A stretch of DNA of 64,000 nt from Phellopilus nigrolimitatus (lineage: Eukaryota > Basidiomycota > Agaricomycetes > Hymenochaetales > Hymenochaetaceae): NCBI GenBank assembly GCA_021029095.1, contig JAJOHG010000007.1, forward strand, positions 1,174,036 through 1,238,035, given 5' to 3'. The notes under the pieces were generated by a model. It saw only the letters and a program-made list of their open reading frames with translations, did not search any database and was not told where the DNA came from. Position numbers and translations under genes: made by a program. Shown here one piece after another: positions 46,998 to 58,483 of this stretch. The first letter of the stretch is position 1. The number at the start of each line of letters is the position of its first letter.

Positions 46998-47698
46998 ACG
47001 CACTTTTTTATTTGGTAATCAAATGTTAATATCTTGCTCATTTGAAATCAGTTGATGATATCTCGACGGTTTCAAAGGTTCTTGGGCTCAAATCTTCACT
47101 GTCTTGTTGATATGGACATGCCCTTTCTTTTTCCTGTTTGTGGACGGAAATCTGGCATGTTGCTCGTTGTCGGCGCGCTCGTCGGCAATTATGTATCTCA
47201 AAAATATGTTGAATATTTTTAGAATATTCGGGATTGCATCTTTTGCCGTTTACTTCAGCAAAGTGGTGGATATATGTTGCCTGCAGCATATTTGGGTTTG
47301 TAAACGGGCTAGGGTGCTTGTGCCAGATGTTTATGGGCTGTTGATCACCAGTGACAGCTGAATATTACACATTCTGTGTCAAATGTACAGTAATCTGGAT
47401 CAAATTGCTGCCTGTACTGAAGGGCATGAATATCCGACCATACCTGGCTTTATTTGACAATGATTGGGTCAGTGGTTGTTGTGCAAAGTGATGTTTGGTA
47501 GCTGAAATAATGAAATTAATGTTCAACAGTGGCGAGCACCTTCCTAATTATAATCATTGGTCGCTGTTTCTTCAAAAAAGTGTGTGTGATGGTACTCTCC
47601 ATGTTTTCTATTGGGGCAAACGTGTTTCTGCGCTGTCGTTGTATTTCTGCAAGGTGTCAAAGGTTTTGCTTTCCTAATATGGGCATTTCTTCCCGCGG

Positions 47699-47722
47699 AT
47701 TCCTGCGGCCGGCCGCAGGAAT
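47699..47722. repeat. Perfect 24-nt palindrome, unit 2
   Basis: Identical to the unit 1 palindrome and in the same place relative to the flanking repeat, 725 bp downstream. Confidence 0.95.
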
Positions 47723-48383
47723 ACGCACTTTCCCCTTTGGTGATCAAATGTGAATATCTTGCTCGTTTCAAAACGGTTTGGCCCCAACTCTTCGCTGCAT
47801 TGTTGGTATGTAAATGCTCTATCCTTTTCCTGTTTGTGGACGGAAATCTGGTATGTTACTTGTCGTCGGCGCTTTTGTTGGCAATTATGTGTCTCAAAAA
47901 TAGGTTAGATATTCGTATAATATTCTGCTCGGCATATTTTCCCGTTTACTTTAGCAAAGTGGTAGACAAAAGCTCACTGCAGAAAGTCTGGGTTTATAAA
48001 CGGCTTATTGTACAGATGCTGTCAATTTAGTGGCTGTTGATTGCTGCTGCAAGTTGGATATTGCACATTCCATGCCTTTGTTACATCCATCTGGGTCAAA
48101 TGAGTGTCAGTATGGATGGGTTGGATCAGCCGACCACGCCTGGCTTTATTTGATGTCAATCGGGCCAGTGTTTGTTGCACAGAGTGAAATTTAGTAGCTG
48201 AGATAATGCTCAATGGTGCCGAGCACCTTCATTTTTTAATCATACATCTTTGTTTCTTAGCTGATGTGTGTGTGAAGGCACCTTGCATGTTTTCTATCAG
48301 ATTAAACGGGTTTCTGCACTGTTGTTGTTTTTTCCGTAAGGTGTCGAAGTATTGTGCTTTCCTTAAAATTACGTTATTCCCAC

Positions 48384-48411
48384 GGATTCCTGTGGCCGGC
48401 CACAGGAATCC
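48384..48411. repeat. Perfect 28-nt palindrome, unit 3, with paired changes
   Basis: Left arm GGATTCCTGTGGCC. Compared with units 1-2, CTGCGG has become CTGTGG and the other arm CCGCAG has become CCACAG, so symmetry is kept. Here symmetry also extends two bases further at each end. Confidence 0.95.
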
Positions 48412-48460
48412 GCAGTTTCTAGTTATATTTGATAGCATTTCTTTTTCTTTTACTTTGTCT

Positions 48461-49430
48461 TGACGGCTTTGAATTCATTGTGTGTTCGCCATGACTTATG
48501 TAAATTTCTGTCTTATGTCGCGAGTACAATGTATTTTCTCGATTTGTCCCAGCCAGTCAACAGTGACCGAGCATCGTCACCATCACACACAACGACACCC
48601 AGATTTTCTCTCCACTCGACTGCGACCGCGACGACGTTCTACTCGTACGAGGACATACGAACACACGTCTCTAGATGCAGACGACTGGTGATGCTCTCGC
48701 CACAATCAGACTACGATTTGGGCGATCTGCCCGGCCATTGACCACGACAGCAACAGCAACAAGTCGACTACATCGCGCAGCAGCGTTTCAACGACTACGA
48801 GCACAGCCCGAATACCTCTGAAGCCACTATGCACGAGTCGAGCTTCGTGTTCCCTGCGCAGAACAGAGCCTGCGTGTATAACACGTCCCAATTGTACGAC
48901 AGGGGTGAGTCTTAGTTGTGTGCCCATCACTGCCGCCGCCGTGCTTGACGCTGACCGAGCGGCTCGATTTCAGCGCTTGACACCATGTCCCGCTCCCGGT
49001 GCTCCACTCGCTCACCCACCTCACGTACCTCACTTTGAGCTCGCCGCGCATCTGGGAGATCCTGATTTGCGAAGGCGGCCTGGAGTGTTTTGTCCGCTTC
49101 TGTTTCCCCGCCACCGCCAGAGAGCCCCTCTGCCATCTACGTCCTGGACTCCCCTACCCGCCCCCTACTCCAACTGATCACATGAGATTTCCTGTCTGCC
49201 ACGCCGACCTCTGCCAGCATCACCGGCCCTTCTTCAAGTTCAATTTTTTCGTTAGCCTTCACTGTCCCCCAACCCAACGAGTGATCGGCCTTCGGGTTCG
49301 ACATCGGAGGTGTTTGGTGTAACCCGTAGTGACGAGCTCTAGGAGCTCACATACGGGTTTTGGGACGGTGTCGGTCGGTTGGCACACGCCCTCGATGGTA
49401 AGCAATCAATTTACATCTACTTGTTAATTT
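48461..49430 (+). pseudogene. mub1: Mub1/SamB N-terminal fragment
   Basis: A leader-like stretch with CAG/CAA repeats precedes an ATG at 48829; exon 48829-48904 encodes a short N-terminus ending NTSQLYDR, followed by an intron to about 48972 and an exon whose frame soon slips: LHSLTHLTYLT and SSPRIWEIL, then EGGLECFVRF. This matches the armadillo-like N-terminus of Mub1/SamB, partner of the Ubr2 ubiquitin ligase in yeast. A further piece (ELTYGFWDGVGRLAHALD, near 49340-49395) follows. The MYND finger is not here; a separate copy of the C-terminal half lies at 61741-63570. Confidence 0.65.
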
Positions 49431-49600
49431 CCTGATACAAAGTACAGCCTGTAACTAGGTCGAAGTACATGGCTTTGAAGAAGCGATGACGATTCAGCCG
49501 CTTCGCGTCGTGCTACTTGATGGACCGGTTCTCGTGCAGATGAATGCGCGGTAGGACGAACTAGAGGGCAGAAAACAAGGTATGTAGCGAAATTATGTGA

Positions 49601-50329
49601 ACGCAGGCGATGACGCTGAGCAATGTGCGCGTTCCCTAGTCGCCGTCAGTGCGGCGGCCGCACACGCGCTACACGACCTCTTGTCCACCGACGCAGTCAC
49701 TCTCAAGGTGGCCATTGCCCAGCTCAACAAGGACCACTTCAAGAATTTGGCACGCACCCGTGCCCACCTACGTCCTGCGTTGTCACCAGCATGCCCGATG
49801 AGGAGGCCCGCCGCCATCGCGCTTCGCAAACGCGTCGAGCAGAAGTCTGGCGAACTCTGTGCGATCACGAGCGGCATCCCGCGCGAGACCCGCAAACGAA
49901 GACAGCTCAGGCGGCAGCAGCACCTCGAGCAGCGCCAACGAGAGCAAGCACAGGGGCTTGTCCTCTTTCTCACGCATCGACATCGCGACCGGATACGGAG
50001 ATCGAGGACGACACAGATGTTGAGATGGAGACGTCGAGGACGCAGGATCAGGACGCGGACGTGAACGTACAGCCCCCCCACCATCCCTCTCACATCCACG
50101 ACGGACTGTTGGCATTGTCTCCGACTCGCTATCCCCAGCAGGAGCACGTACGGTCGGTGTTGGCATGGCCAGAGCCTCCAGTACTTTCGACGTCGATCTT
50201 GATGCTCACGTCATCAACGCGAACGCGGCGGACGACGGCGTGTCTCATGGGTTCGTGGCACTCGATCAAAACATCAACGACGACTTGGAGGTGGGCACCC
50301 CGTCTGGCGCGCCCGGCGTGATCGACCCG
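49601..50329 (+). pseudogene. Unidentified helical, Arg/Gln-rich coding remnant
   Basis: A stretch of coding-like DNA reads as an Ala-rich helix (HALHDLLSTDA, KDHFKNLARTRAHLR), then a basic Arg/Gln coiled-coil-like part and an acidic part, changing frame at least twice. It precedes repeat R1 and the GATA-like copy 2 and may be the N-terminal region of that protein. I do not recognise the family. Confidence 0.4.
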
Positions 50330-50585
50330 CAACACGACGCGCGAGCACTACCGTCACCACAGCCACGCGCACGGTCGAGAAGAACTCACACCGCGTGCTG
50401 TCCTGGCGAGTTTACCCATGCGCGCGCATGCACACCCGCCCGCCAGTGCCTGTTGTGATGTCTGTCAGCGCGGACGGCGCGACTGCGGGTCCAGTGCGGA
50501 CCTCGCCTGCGCGCAGCGGCGCGGCCGGGTTGAACCTCGAATCTCCCGTTCAAGCGACTCGCGGTGCCCTACTCTTCTTCTCTCC
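50330..50585 (+). repeat. Dispersed repeat R1, copy 2
   Basis: The longest of three related copies (others 28804-29010 and 61650-61740). Here it continues smoothly into the GATA-like copy 2, suggesting that R1 is originally part of that gene and was moved with it. Confidence 0.65.
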
Positions 50586-53281
50586 CTCCACCTTCGTCGC
50601 TGCCCGCGTTGTCCACCGACAACCGACAACTGACTCCGCGACAACGTCCCTGACTCTCTCGAGCCACTCACCGCATGTCCGTGTCTCCCGTCCCTGCTCT
50701 GCCCGCGACGGCGCCCCACTCGGGCTCAATCATCTCCATGACGACAACGACGGCCACAGTGACGAAGAGCCCGCCCGCGCTGGCCAGCATTGTCAAGTCG
50801 GCCACCCACCGTCCCTCCCACAGCTTCCTCCGCCTGTGGCCGCAAGCCCGCCCGCGCTGCGCAGGACGTCACCTACTCTCTCGCGCGACGAGGACCAGTC
50901 GATGGACCAGTCCATGTCGGACTCGAAACCCGCTCTAGCTTCGCCGCCTCTGACGCTCTTGCACGCGGCTTTACCACCTCAACAGTGTCCATAATCGCCA
51001 GTAGCCCCGGCTCCTCCGCCTCTCCCAAGCCCTTGCATTCAAACTCAACTTCGTCCCCGCTCCTCAATTATTCCGCCCAACTTACTGCTGCCCAGGTTCC
51101 CTCCCAACTAGCGCTGCTTCTTTCCTCCGCGCTTGCAAACGCGGACGCCCTCGGTCGCAAACGTTAGTCACGCAGAGCCGCGCCACTCGCGCCGAGTGTC
51201 TCCTGGCGTCGGTCCAGGGCCTGCATTCCAGCGCTTCCCCCGGCCCAAACGTGTACGGAGAGAAGACCAATGGAGAGAGGGAAGGGAGAAAGCCGTGAAA
51301 GCGGAGTCTAAAGTGCCCGAGAGCATCGTGAAGGCCGTCTTCGATGCTGAGGCACGCACGGAGCGCTCTGAGCGGTAAGCAGCAGATTTTCTTCGATTTT
51401 GTTTTTCGCTTGCTGAGTGTATTCTGCACAGTGTTCATGCCGACCTCGGTGTCGCTGCAGTCTCTGCGCGCAATTCACCGAGGTCGAACGGTACGAGCAC
51501 GCGTGCTCCGTCCGCTCCGCTGACGCGCACACCACTTTTGCGTGCCTCCTCGCGATGGCGTCGCACGTCTGTGGCGTATCCCGGTTACCCGACCGCCGCG
51601 TCTTCCGAGAGCCCGCATTTTCAGCACGAACAAAGAGACGACTCTCAGCCTGCGTTCGCTTCCCCTGCCGCACACCATCGGAGCCCCGTTCTCCGGAAGT
51701 AGCACGCTCACGGGACCAGGTGCACATCCAGCATCCCTTACGTCATCCACTTCCCTGCGATACTCCGCGCTCTGCCGGCACCTCACGCCGGAGGCACGTC
51801 CTCTGTACTCTATTCGGCTCCCGGACATGGCCACGGGCAAGGATCGGGCAAAGCTCTCAACAGAGCGCGTCTTTCTACGCACTTTCCCTTCTCCCGCTGC
51901 CATCCTCCACGGGGCTCACGATATCCGCTGCGCGCGTCGTGCCCGCGAAACGCAGTCATAGGAGCAGGTGCGGCTGCGAACCGGATGAGCTGTTTAATGG
52001 CGAGTGCGAAAAAACTTAGATGAGAAGAGGCGCAGAGTAGGCGGGTGTGGGACATGGAGGTTGATTCCGTACGTTGCCTTTTACCTTCGTGAATTTTTGG
52101 AACGATATACTGACTATTTGTGAATCTACAGCCTTCGCTCTCCCCGCCATGTACGCGCGCATGCCGCCAGCCCGCCGTATGCTCTTATCCACATGTCCCA
52201 TCCTCTTTCCGCGCACCCAACCGCGCTCCCCGCTGCACCGCTCCCACACACGTCGTCTAGGACGTACGACCCCACCCAGCCGCCTGGCCCGCCTTCATCG
52301 CCTCCGGGCGATGGGTTATCGCACGTTCTGCCGATCTATCTCTGTGACCGCGAGACCGTTGGCGCAGGACCCATATCCGTTCCCGCAGTGCCCGGTACGA
52401 CAGCAACGCACGTGCACATAGTGCCTCGCGCCACCCGAGCGTCACTCGCATGGGATACGACGACGCAGGTCGCGAACATGGCAGGGTGGACGCGCGAAAG
52501 CTTGTGAGGGACGCGAAGGAGCGCGAGCGCCGCGGGTGCGAGTACGCTTCGTTGCAGCACCACCACGCGCCCGGCATCAACTTCTTCCCCAACGCCTCGC
52601 TTCAGGGCCCCAACGTCGGCGCAGTCTCGGGAGCCCACCGCCCATCGCGCTCTCGGGCAAACAGCTCGGGTGTTCCTGGCTCCAAGCGACGAAGCGTGAG
52701 CCAGAGCTCTGCCGGGAGCTCGTGGAGTATCGACGAGATGCTCCTAGCGACGGCGACCGACTGCGAGGGAGGGAGGAAGAGAGATGATGGCGGTTAGTCT
52801 TCTTTTTTTTTCCCTTGCAAATTGCGGGAAACAACAGATTCTGACGCAATTTATTTCTCGCAGCCCGCCTCTCGCCTATCCTTGGTGCGGTTTCGCTCCG
52901 CGAGCCGCCGACGGCCCACCAATACCAGACGACCATCTTCGTCACGCTCTAACCGGGCGGGGTAGTTGCTAGCAGCGGTATGTACACCCTTCCTTTCTTC
53001 CAAAGAATGAAAAATACTGATATGCTACTTGTTGCAGGATGCGCAACCGTTTTCCAGGCTGCGGCACGTCCTGGCGGTGGCCTCCCTGCGTAGAACGCGC
53101 AGGGCCAGCGCATATGCCGGCAGTGCGGTGTCCCCGGCCTCTCAAGGACGGCAAGTGCATCGAGAAGTGGGGCCTGGGACTGTGTGCGACCGGTGCGGCA
53201 GGAAGATGAAGCTCGTCGAGCTCCACGGTACGCTGGACTCCGTGAGCGCAAGCTAGCAGGCGTAGACGATCGCGCACCGCT
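50586..53281 (+). pseudogene. GATA-like zinc-finger protein, copy 2
   Basis: The same gene as 29601-31861, here with more of the N-terminal half: Ser/Thr/Pro-rich parts, a SQLALLLSSALANADAL helix (about 51090-51150), introns near 51376-51432 and 52057-52132, a Pro-rich part, the SSWSIDEMLL motif (about 52715), an intron (about 52793-52862) and the zinc-finger region (53100-53240). The finger's two Cys pairs are both present in the DNA (CRQC and CDRC) but in different frames. A TAG at 53254-53256 is at the same codon as in copy 1. Homology to copy 1 ends at 53281, where an RNA14 fragment begins. Confidence 0.6.
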
Positions 53282-54395
53282 CGGATCTCAAGGTGAAGTC
53301 TAATGATGAAGCCGCGCAATCGTCGATCTCGGATTCTGTGCCTGGGTCTGCTGGTACAGCTGACGGTAGCGCTGAGAACGGGAATGTGCAGAATGGTGGT
53401 GGACTTTCAAAGGAAACATTGTTTGCTACCACGAAAACGACATCTTCCTCGTCTTCCCCGTCAGAAGTTCCGCCACATTCCGAAAATGTGCGCGAGAGAC
53501 AGCAAGAGTACGGCTTGGTGTACGTCGTGTACATCCGCTTCGCGTTGCGTGCGGAAGGTGTTGATGCAAGCCATGCGGTATTCGGGAAAGCGAGGAAGGA
53601 CAAATGGACGACCTGGGAGGTCTTCGAGTCTGCCGCGCTAATGGAATATGACGTCGCGAAGCAACTCGGCGTTGCTAATAAGATTTTCGGCCTGGCGCAC
53701 GCACGCTTTCCTGATGAGGTCGACTTCGTCGTGCGCTATCTGACGTTCTTGGTGTCAGTGGATGATGAAATTAGGACGTGTACTCTGCTGCTCCATTCCA
53801 CATTCTGACCTTCGGATTCAGATGCTTGCGCTTTTTTGAAAACGCGGCTGAGACTTTCAACCCCGACAAGGCCCGTGCGCACGCGCTGTGCGCGCTTGAG
53901 CATCAATATGGGAACCTTGAAGCAGCGCTAAAACTCGAAAAAAGAATGACCGAAGCATTCTCTAAAGGTTTGCCACACTCTCTACCTTTTCGTCTCTTAT
54001 TTTTCATATATTTTGTTTCTGGCAGACCCACCGATCAAGCGGTTCGCTCAAAAGCATTCGTATGCAAACATTGACGGCATCGCGAACAGTGGTCTCGGCG
54101 TCTCACAGTCTCGCAAAGAAAAGGCCGCCAGAGGAAAGGCCGCCGCTCGGCTTTAGCGTCAGGACACGATTCTCGCGATCAATGGAGGGACGCCGCCGTC
54201 CTCCGCGTGTCAGTCGCAGGTCTACGGGTCTGGCACCACTAACGTCGGTGGTCCGGGGGTGGGAGCTTTAGGCGCTCGCAGTCCGTCGTGCGCGAGCGAG
54301 AGTGGAGGCGTGATAAAACGAAGGCTGGGATGCCACCTCAAGCAGTCGCGCGTCTTCTCACCGCCGCTCAGGGACAGGGACTAGGAACAAAAGTG
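53282..54395 (+). pseudogene. rna14: RNA14 / CstF-77-like fragment
   Basis: The frame from 53282 reads a Ser/Thr-rich segment and then HAT-repeat helices (EYGLVYVVYIRFALRAEG, AVFGKARKDKWTTWEVFE, FPDEVDFVVRYLTFL), an intron near 53780-53820, HQYGNLEAALKLEKRM, another intron (about 53967-54025) and DPPIKRFAQKHSYANI. These match Rna14, a core subunit of the mRNA 3'-end cleavage complex. The N-terminal half is absent, part of a HAT repeat is missing around 53800, and the C-terminal region (to SPPLRDRD near 54380) contains stops. Introns are retained, so it is a DNA-level copy. It joins the GATA-like copy on the left and SEC61 on the right. Confidence 0.75.
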
Positions 54396-54726
54396 CTGTT
54401 CGAAGACGTGGGTGTCCGGCTCGGGCCTGTGCGACATCGCGAAGCAGCTCAAGGACCGGCAGACGGTGATGGCTGCCCACCGGGAGGGTTTGATGTACAA
54501 GAAACTAAAGCGTGTTATCTCGATGGCAGCTGCCTTCGGTTGCGCCATCCTCGGCCTTCTCTCCGTTGCCACCGATCTCATAAGCGCTATTGACAGCGGT
54601 ACTGGTATACTCATGGCTGTCACCACTCACCATCATCTACAGCTGTGCGTACCTTTCCCTTGTTTATTATTGCGCTCTCACTTATCACACTTCAGACAGG
54701 GAAATTGGCATTCGCTAGTCGAGTAG
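54396..54726 (+). pseudogene. sec61: SEC61 alpha C-terminal fragment
   Basis: About 72 codons from 54406 read without a break: [32 protein letters not shown], then the last transmembrane helix region [13 protein letters not shown] and GTGILMAVT. An intron follows (about 54643-54697) and then EIGIR and a stop. This is the C-terminus of the Sec61 translocon channel, including the cytosolic loop and last helix. Everything upstream is missing. Substitutions at usually invariant places (such as AAAFGC for AAAFGG) show relaxed selection. Confidence 0.8.
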
Positions 54727-55499
54727 CCCCGAGACGGCCACGTTCGGCGATCTTCTGATCTAGGATTCGTTCTCAACATTGTTTCTTTCGCGGACGTGTG
54801 CGCGTGTACGTACAGCTCGGTCCGTTATGCTATGCTGGGGTCTGAGTTCAGTTCGTGTTCTGGCGGGCTGCCGAGGGGCATTTCGATTGGGATCGAGTTT
54901 CGGCTGGGCTAATATCAAAATTTGTAACAGTACCATGCGAGCTTCGCCAGCCACAGGCATGTGCCATCGAAGTTGGAACATATATAAGCTTGTACTGCGT
55001 CTACGTCGCTATTGCTGCTGATGTGCACCACACCCAGCATACTCCATTATGTCGTTGAGGAACTTCGGGGCCTGCAACCGCGCGAGTGCCGCGTACATGC
55101 CCGCTCTCAAGAGTGTGTTAGATTTCTTTGCGCCCTCGCTGGAAACACGCGAGCTCGTCATACTGATCGTCCAGCGGTGCCCTGATCGAGTGTAGTAGAC
55201 ACTGCATGAGATGCACGGTGCGCTGCGCACTGCGAGCTCGCGCAACTTCCCAGCGCGGTATCGCCGTGTCGAGTGCGCGCGAGCAAAGAAATTCATATTC
55301 GCGAGCACAGTCATAATATATCTATATATCCTATATATAACACTGTCTTGTTGCGTGTGATCACTGTCCGGCACAACCCGAAGACATTTGTCGTAGTCTT
55401 TGTCGATCTTCAGCTTCTTCCTTTCGTGCATCGCCGTTCCTTGAGAAGCTCGACGCAGCCGGGCCCTGGCGCTTCGCTTCTGCTTCTGGTTATACTCCC
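54727..55499 (+). other. Spacer with a short Kin1-leader piece
   Basis: No gene is recognised. At 55349-55412 a short block (GTGATCACTGTCCGGCACAA and GAAGACAT..GTCGATCTTC) matches the kinase leader repeat seen at 58560-58640 and 32275-32330. The remainder shows nothing I can assign. Confidence 0.45.
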
Positions 55500-58410
55500 A
55501 CAACGGCGCGATGCGGGCCTATCAAGTCCAGGAACTGAACTGGATGGTCTCGCTACACCACAGTGGCGCCTTAATGGCATCCTTGCAGACAAGATAGATC
55601 TTGGGAGGATATTGCAAACTAACGCTTTCCTCGCGTATCTGAAGTATTATCAGGACATCAATGGGCCTCATCTGGTTGTTGCGCCGAAGTCGACGTTGCA
55701 GGACTGGGCGTGCGAATTCAAGAGATGTGTGCCGGACTTCCGCAACGTGGTCCTTGGCGGCTCGAACGACGAGCGGCAGCAGACCACTCAGAAGCGACTT
55801 ATCCTACAGGATTTCGAGGTCTGTGTCACGACGTACGAAATTTGCCTGATCGAGAAGGCCGCGCTCAAAAAGCTTTTGTTCGGGCTCATCATCATCGACG
55901 AGGCACACCGCATCAAGGACGTGCTTTCGATCCTCTCGCAGATTGTGCGCACTTGGCGAGTCGTGCTGTCTGCTCATCACAGGCGCACCACTTCAAATTT
56001 GCTGAAGGAACTCTTTGCGCTGCTCAACTTTATCTGTCCTGGAAGTTTCTCAGATCACTCGGACTTCGACAGCTTCGTGCACAAAGACGACGCCGGAGCC
56101 CCCAATGACGGAGAAGCGAACAAGAAGGTTCTTGAAGCCTTGCATAAGATCTTGTGGCCGTTTCTGCTGCGTCGTGTCAAGTTGGACGTAGAGAAGAAAC
56201 TTCTTCCCAGTGGGTAGATCCGAAGCATCATCTGCCTCGTCACTCATTGCTTGGAATAGAGAAGGAAATCAAGACTTATATCGGTCTCACGGAGATGCAG
56301 CGCAGCTGGTACAAATCCGCGCTCTCGAAGGACGTCGACGCTGTCAACGGTAGGCACACTTAATGTCAGCGCCCCGAAATCTTCTGACTGGTTCTCTTGC
56401 AGGGTTGACCGGGAAGGAGGAAGGCAAGACCCGCTTGATGAACATTGTGATGCAGGTGAGTTGGCGAATCTATTCAATTTGTGAAAATGGCACTCATTCT
56501 GGTTTTCCAGCTTCGTAATGGTAAATTCTCTGTGCATAAACCTATTTGTAACACTCATGTAGTTCCGCGAAAGTCTGTTGTTACCCTTACCTATTCGTCG
56601 GCCCTGTAAGTCACGCAGGTAGATAACTCGCCTCTTCATTCTAATATCGTGTACCAGGAACCCGGCCCTCTAATGAGTACATCATCGAGACCGCCGGCAA
56701 AATGGTCATTCTCGACAAGCTATTGAAGTAGATGAGGGATAAAGGCTCGCGCGCGCTCATTTTCAGCCAAATGAGCCGTGTCTTGGACATTCTTGGGGAC
56801 TATTACTTGTTTAGGGGATATAGTGCGTGACATCCCTTACTCTACGTAGATGATGGATTACTCAGATCATTTTTGTCCTCAGAATACTGTTGTATCGATG
56901 GTAGAACTGCACGCAAAGACTGCGTCGCCTCTGAAATGATCAAGGCCGGTGTGGAAAAGATCATCAATGAGACAGACGTAGGTAACTTCCGGTCCTAAGT
57001 CATCGCAGTAATTAACGAGTACATTAGTTGACAGTCGACGACGACATCGACAAGATCATTCAGCGCGGAGAAGAGAGAACCGCCGAGTTGAACAGCAAGT
57101 ACGATGGCCTGAACTTTAATGAGCTCGATGACTTCATGTCTGACTCCGTGATGCAATGGAAGGGCAAGGATGGCCAAGAACGTGCGTTTTCTCCTTTCTG
57201 CTCTCTCTTAGATATCTATCAGAGTCTGAATACGATAATTCGCAGCGTCATGGACTAAACTTAGACCTCCTCTCGCTTTCGAAACGCAAACACAAAATGA
57301 ACTATTCCGAGAATCCGTCGAAAACAGAAAGGGGGCCCCGGGTTCTTCATTCGCCGAAGCAAATCACCTTGTTTGTAGCGGCAATCTTTCAAGAACGGTA
57401 TCGTATGCTCCAATGACCTCCTTTTCGTTTGAACAGACAAGAGTTCCAGTTTTTTCCTGAACGGTTGCAGGCTCTCAAGAACAGGAATACGATGCTTGAG
57501 TATGTTATTCCTCTTGATGCCCTCGGTTTTTGATTAATGCGAAATCTGTCCGGTAGAAAGAGCATGGAGTTCCGGCAACTATACGTGATGCACAGGGAAC
57601 AAACGTGATGCTCGAAGACCTGGAGACGGAACAAAAGCGGATTGACGAAGCTGAGCCGCTGACTGAAGACGAAGTGACATAGAAGGACGAACCGATCGGC
57701 TTCGAAAACTGGACTCGACGTGATTTGCAGCAGTTCTTTCCCGCATTGGAAATCCACGGCTGGTGAGTCGTTTCCCGATATTCTCCTACTTGTAAAAGCT
57801 AACGTAGACGTCGCTAAGACGGAGGATTTCGAACTACTACAAGCGAGATTGGGGACAAGATCGCCGCGGCCCTAGCTGCATATTACCATGTCTTCCAGGA
57901 TCTACGTCTCCCAGGTGAAAAAAACAATCAGGAATTGCTGTCAGGTACGCTGGCCGAAAAGAATGCCGCATAGAAAATCCTCACTTCTTATCCTTTAATT
58001 AGAGTGCGAGCGTATCGCACAGTGGATAGCAAAAGGGGAAGCGAAGCGGAATAAGCAGAACGCACTCGAGAACAGTACCCGATGGAAGAGCTCGAGCTGA
58101 ATTACCGGACGTCGATGGGAAGATCTGCAGCGAGGAGGGGACCAGTACCTGCTATGTCGGTTTCATCAGTACGGATCGAAAGCAGACGATGTATACGAGC
58201 ACATCAAGAAGGACATCACTGAATTCCCTGTGTTTCTATTTGACTGGATCTTCAAAAGCCTGCACAGCGCAGGAGCTGCAGTGCCGATTCAAGACGCCGC
58301 TCGGACTGATTGAGAAGGAAGCAGAGAAGGAATAGCAGGAGGAGGCAAAGGCGAAGGGTAGGGCGCGTGGGAGGAAGCGCGCTGCAGACGACACTACGAA
58401 TACGAGCGGT
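55500..58410 (+). pseudogene. ISWI-type chromatin remodeller pseudogene
   Basis: Reading across frames and introns gives the ISWI order: QVQELNWMVSL, NGILAD, the ATPase N-lobe (GPHLVVAPKSTLQDW, CVTTYEICLIEKAALKKL, IIIDEAHRIK, LLKELFALLNFI, LRRVKLDVEKKLLP), VGLTEMQR-like and GKTRLMNIV parts, [15 protein letters not shown], then a jump past the rest of the C-lobe to KIIN and DDDIDKIIQRGEERTAEL (HAND), SLIDE pieces and the Lys-rich C-terminus near 58400. The Walker A motif, usually DEMGLGKT, reads DKIDLGRI, and many stops occur (such as 56214-56216). ISWI slides nucleosomes; this copy is non-functional. Confidence 0.85.
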
Positions 58411-58483
58411 CGCGCTACCCTCCTGCGTCCGCGAGCTGGCGAAACAGGTCGCGCACGCCGCGTCGAGTACAAAAGCTAGAGAC

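Larger units (their letters stand above)
46395..48460 (+). repeat. Three diverged 690-725 bp tandem units
   Basis: Three head-to-tail units align by shared blocks (TTTGGGTTTGTNAACGGGC, ATGGGCTGTT, AATGTACAGTAA, TTTCTGCGCTG) at spacings of 725 and 687 bp; units begin near 46395, 47118 and 47815. They are T-rich on the plus strand, differ by many substitutions and small indels, and each ends in a G/C-rich palindrome. Frames of 60-140 codons exist in all three, and three plus-strand frames end at or near an aligned point, but I recognise no protein. They are unlike the adjacent 303-bp unit. Confidence 0.8.
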
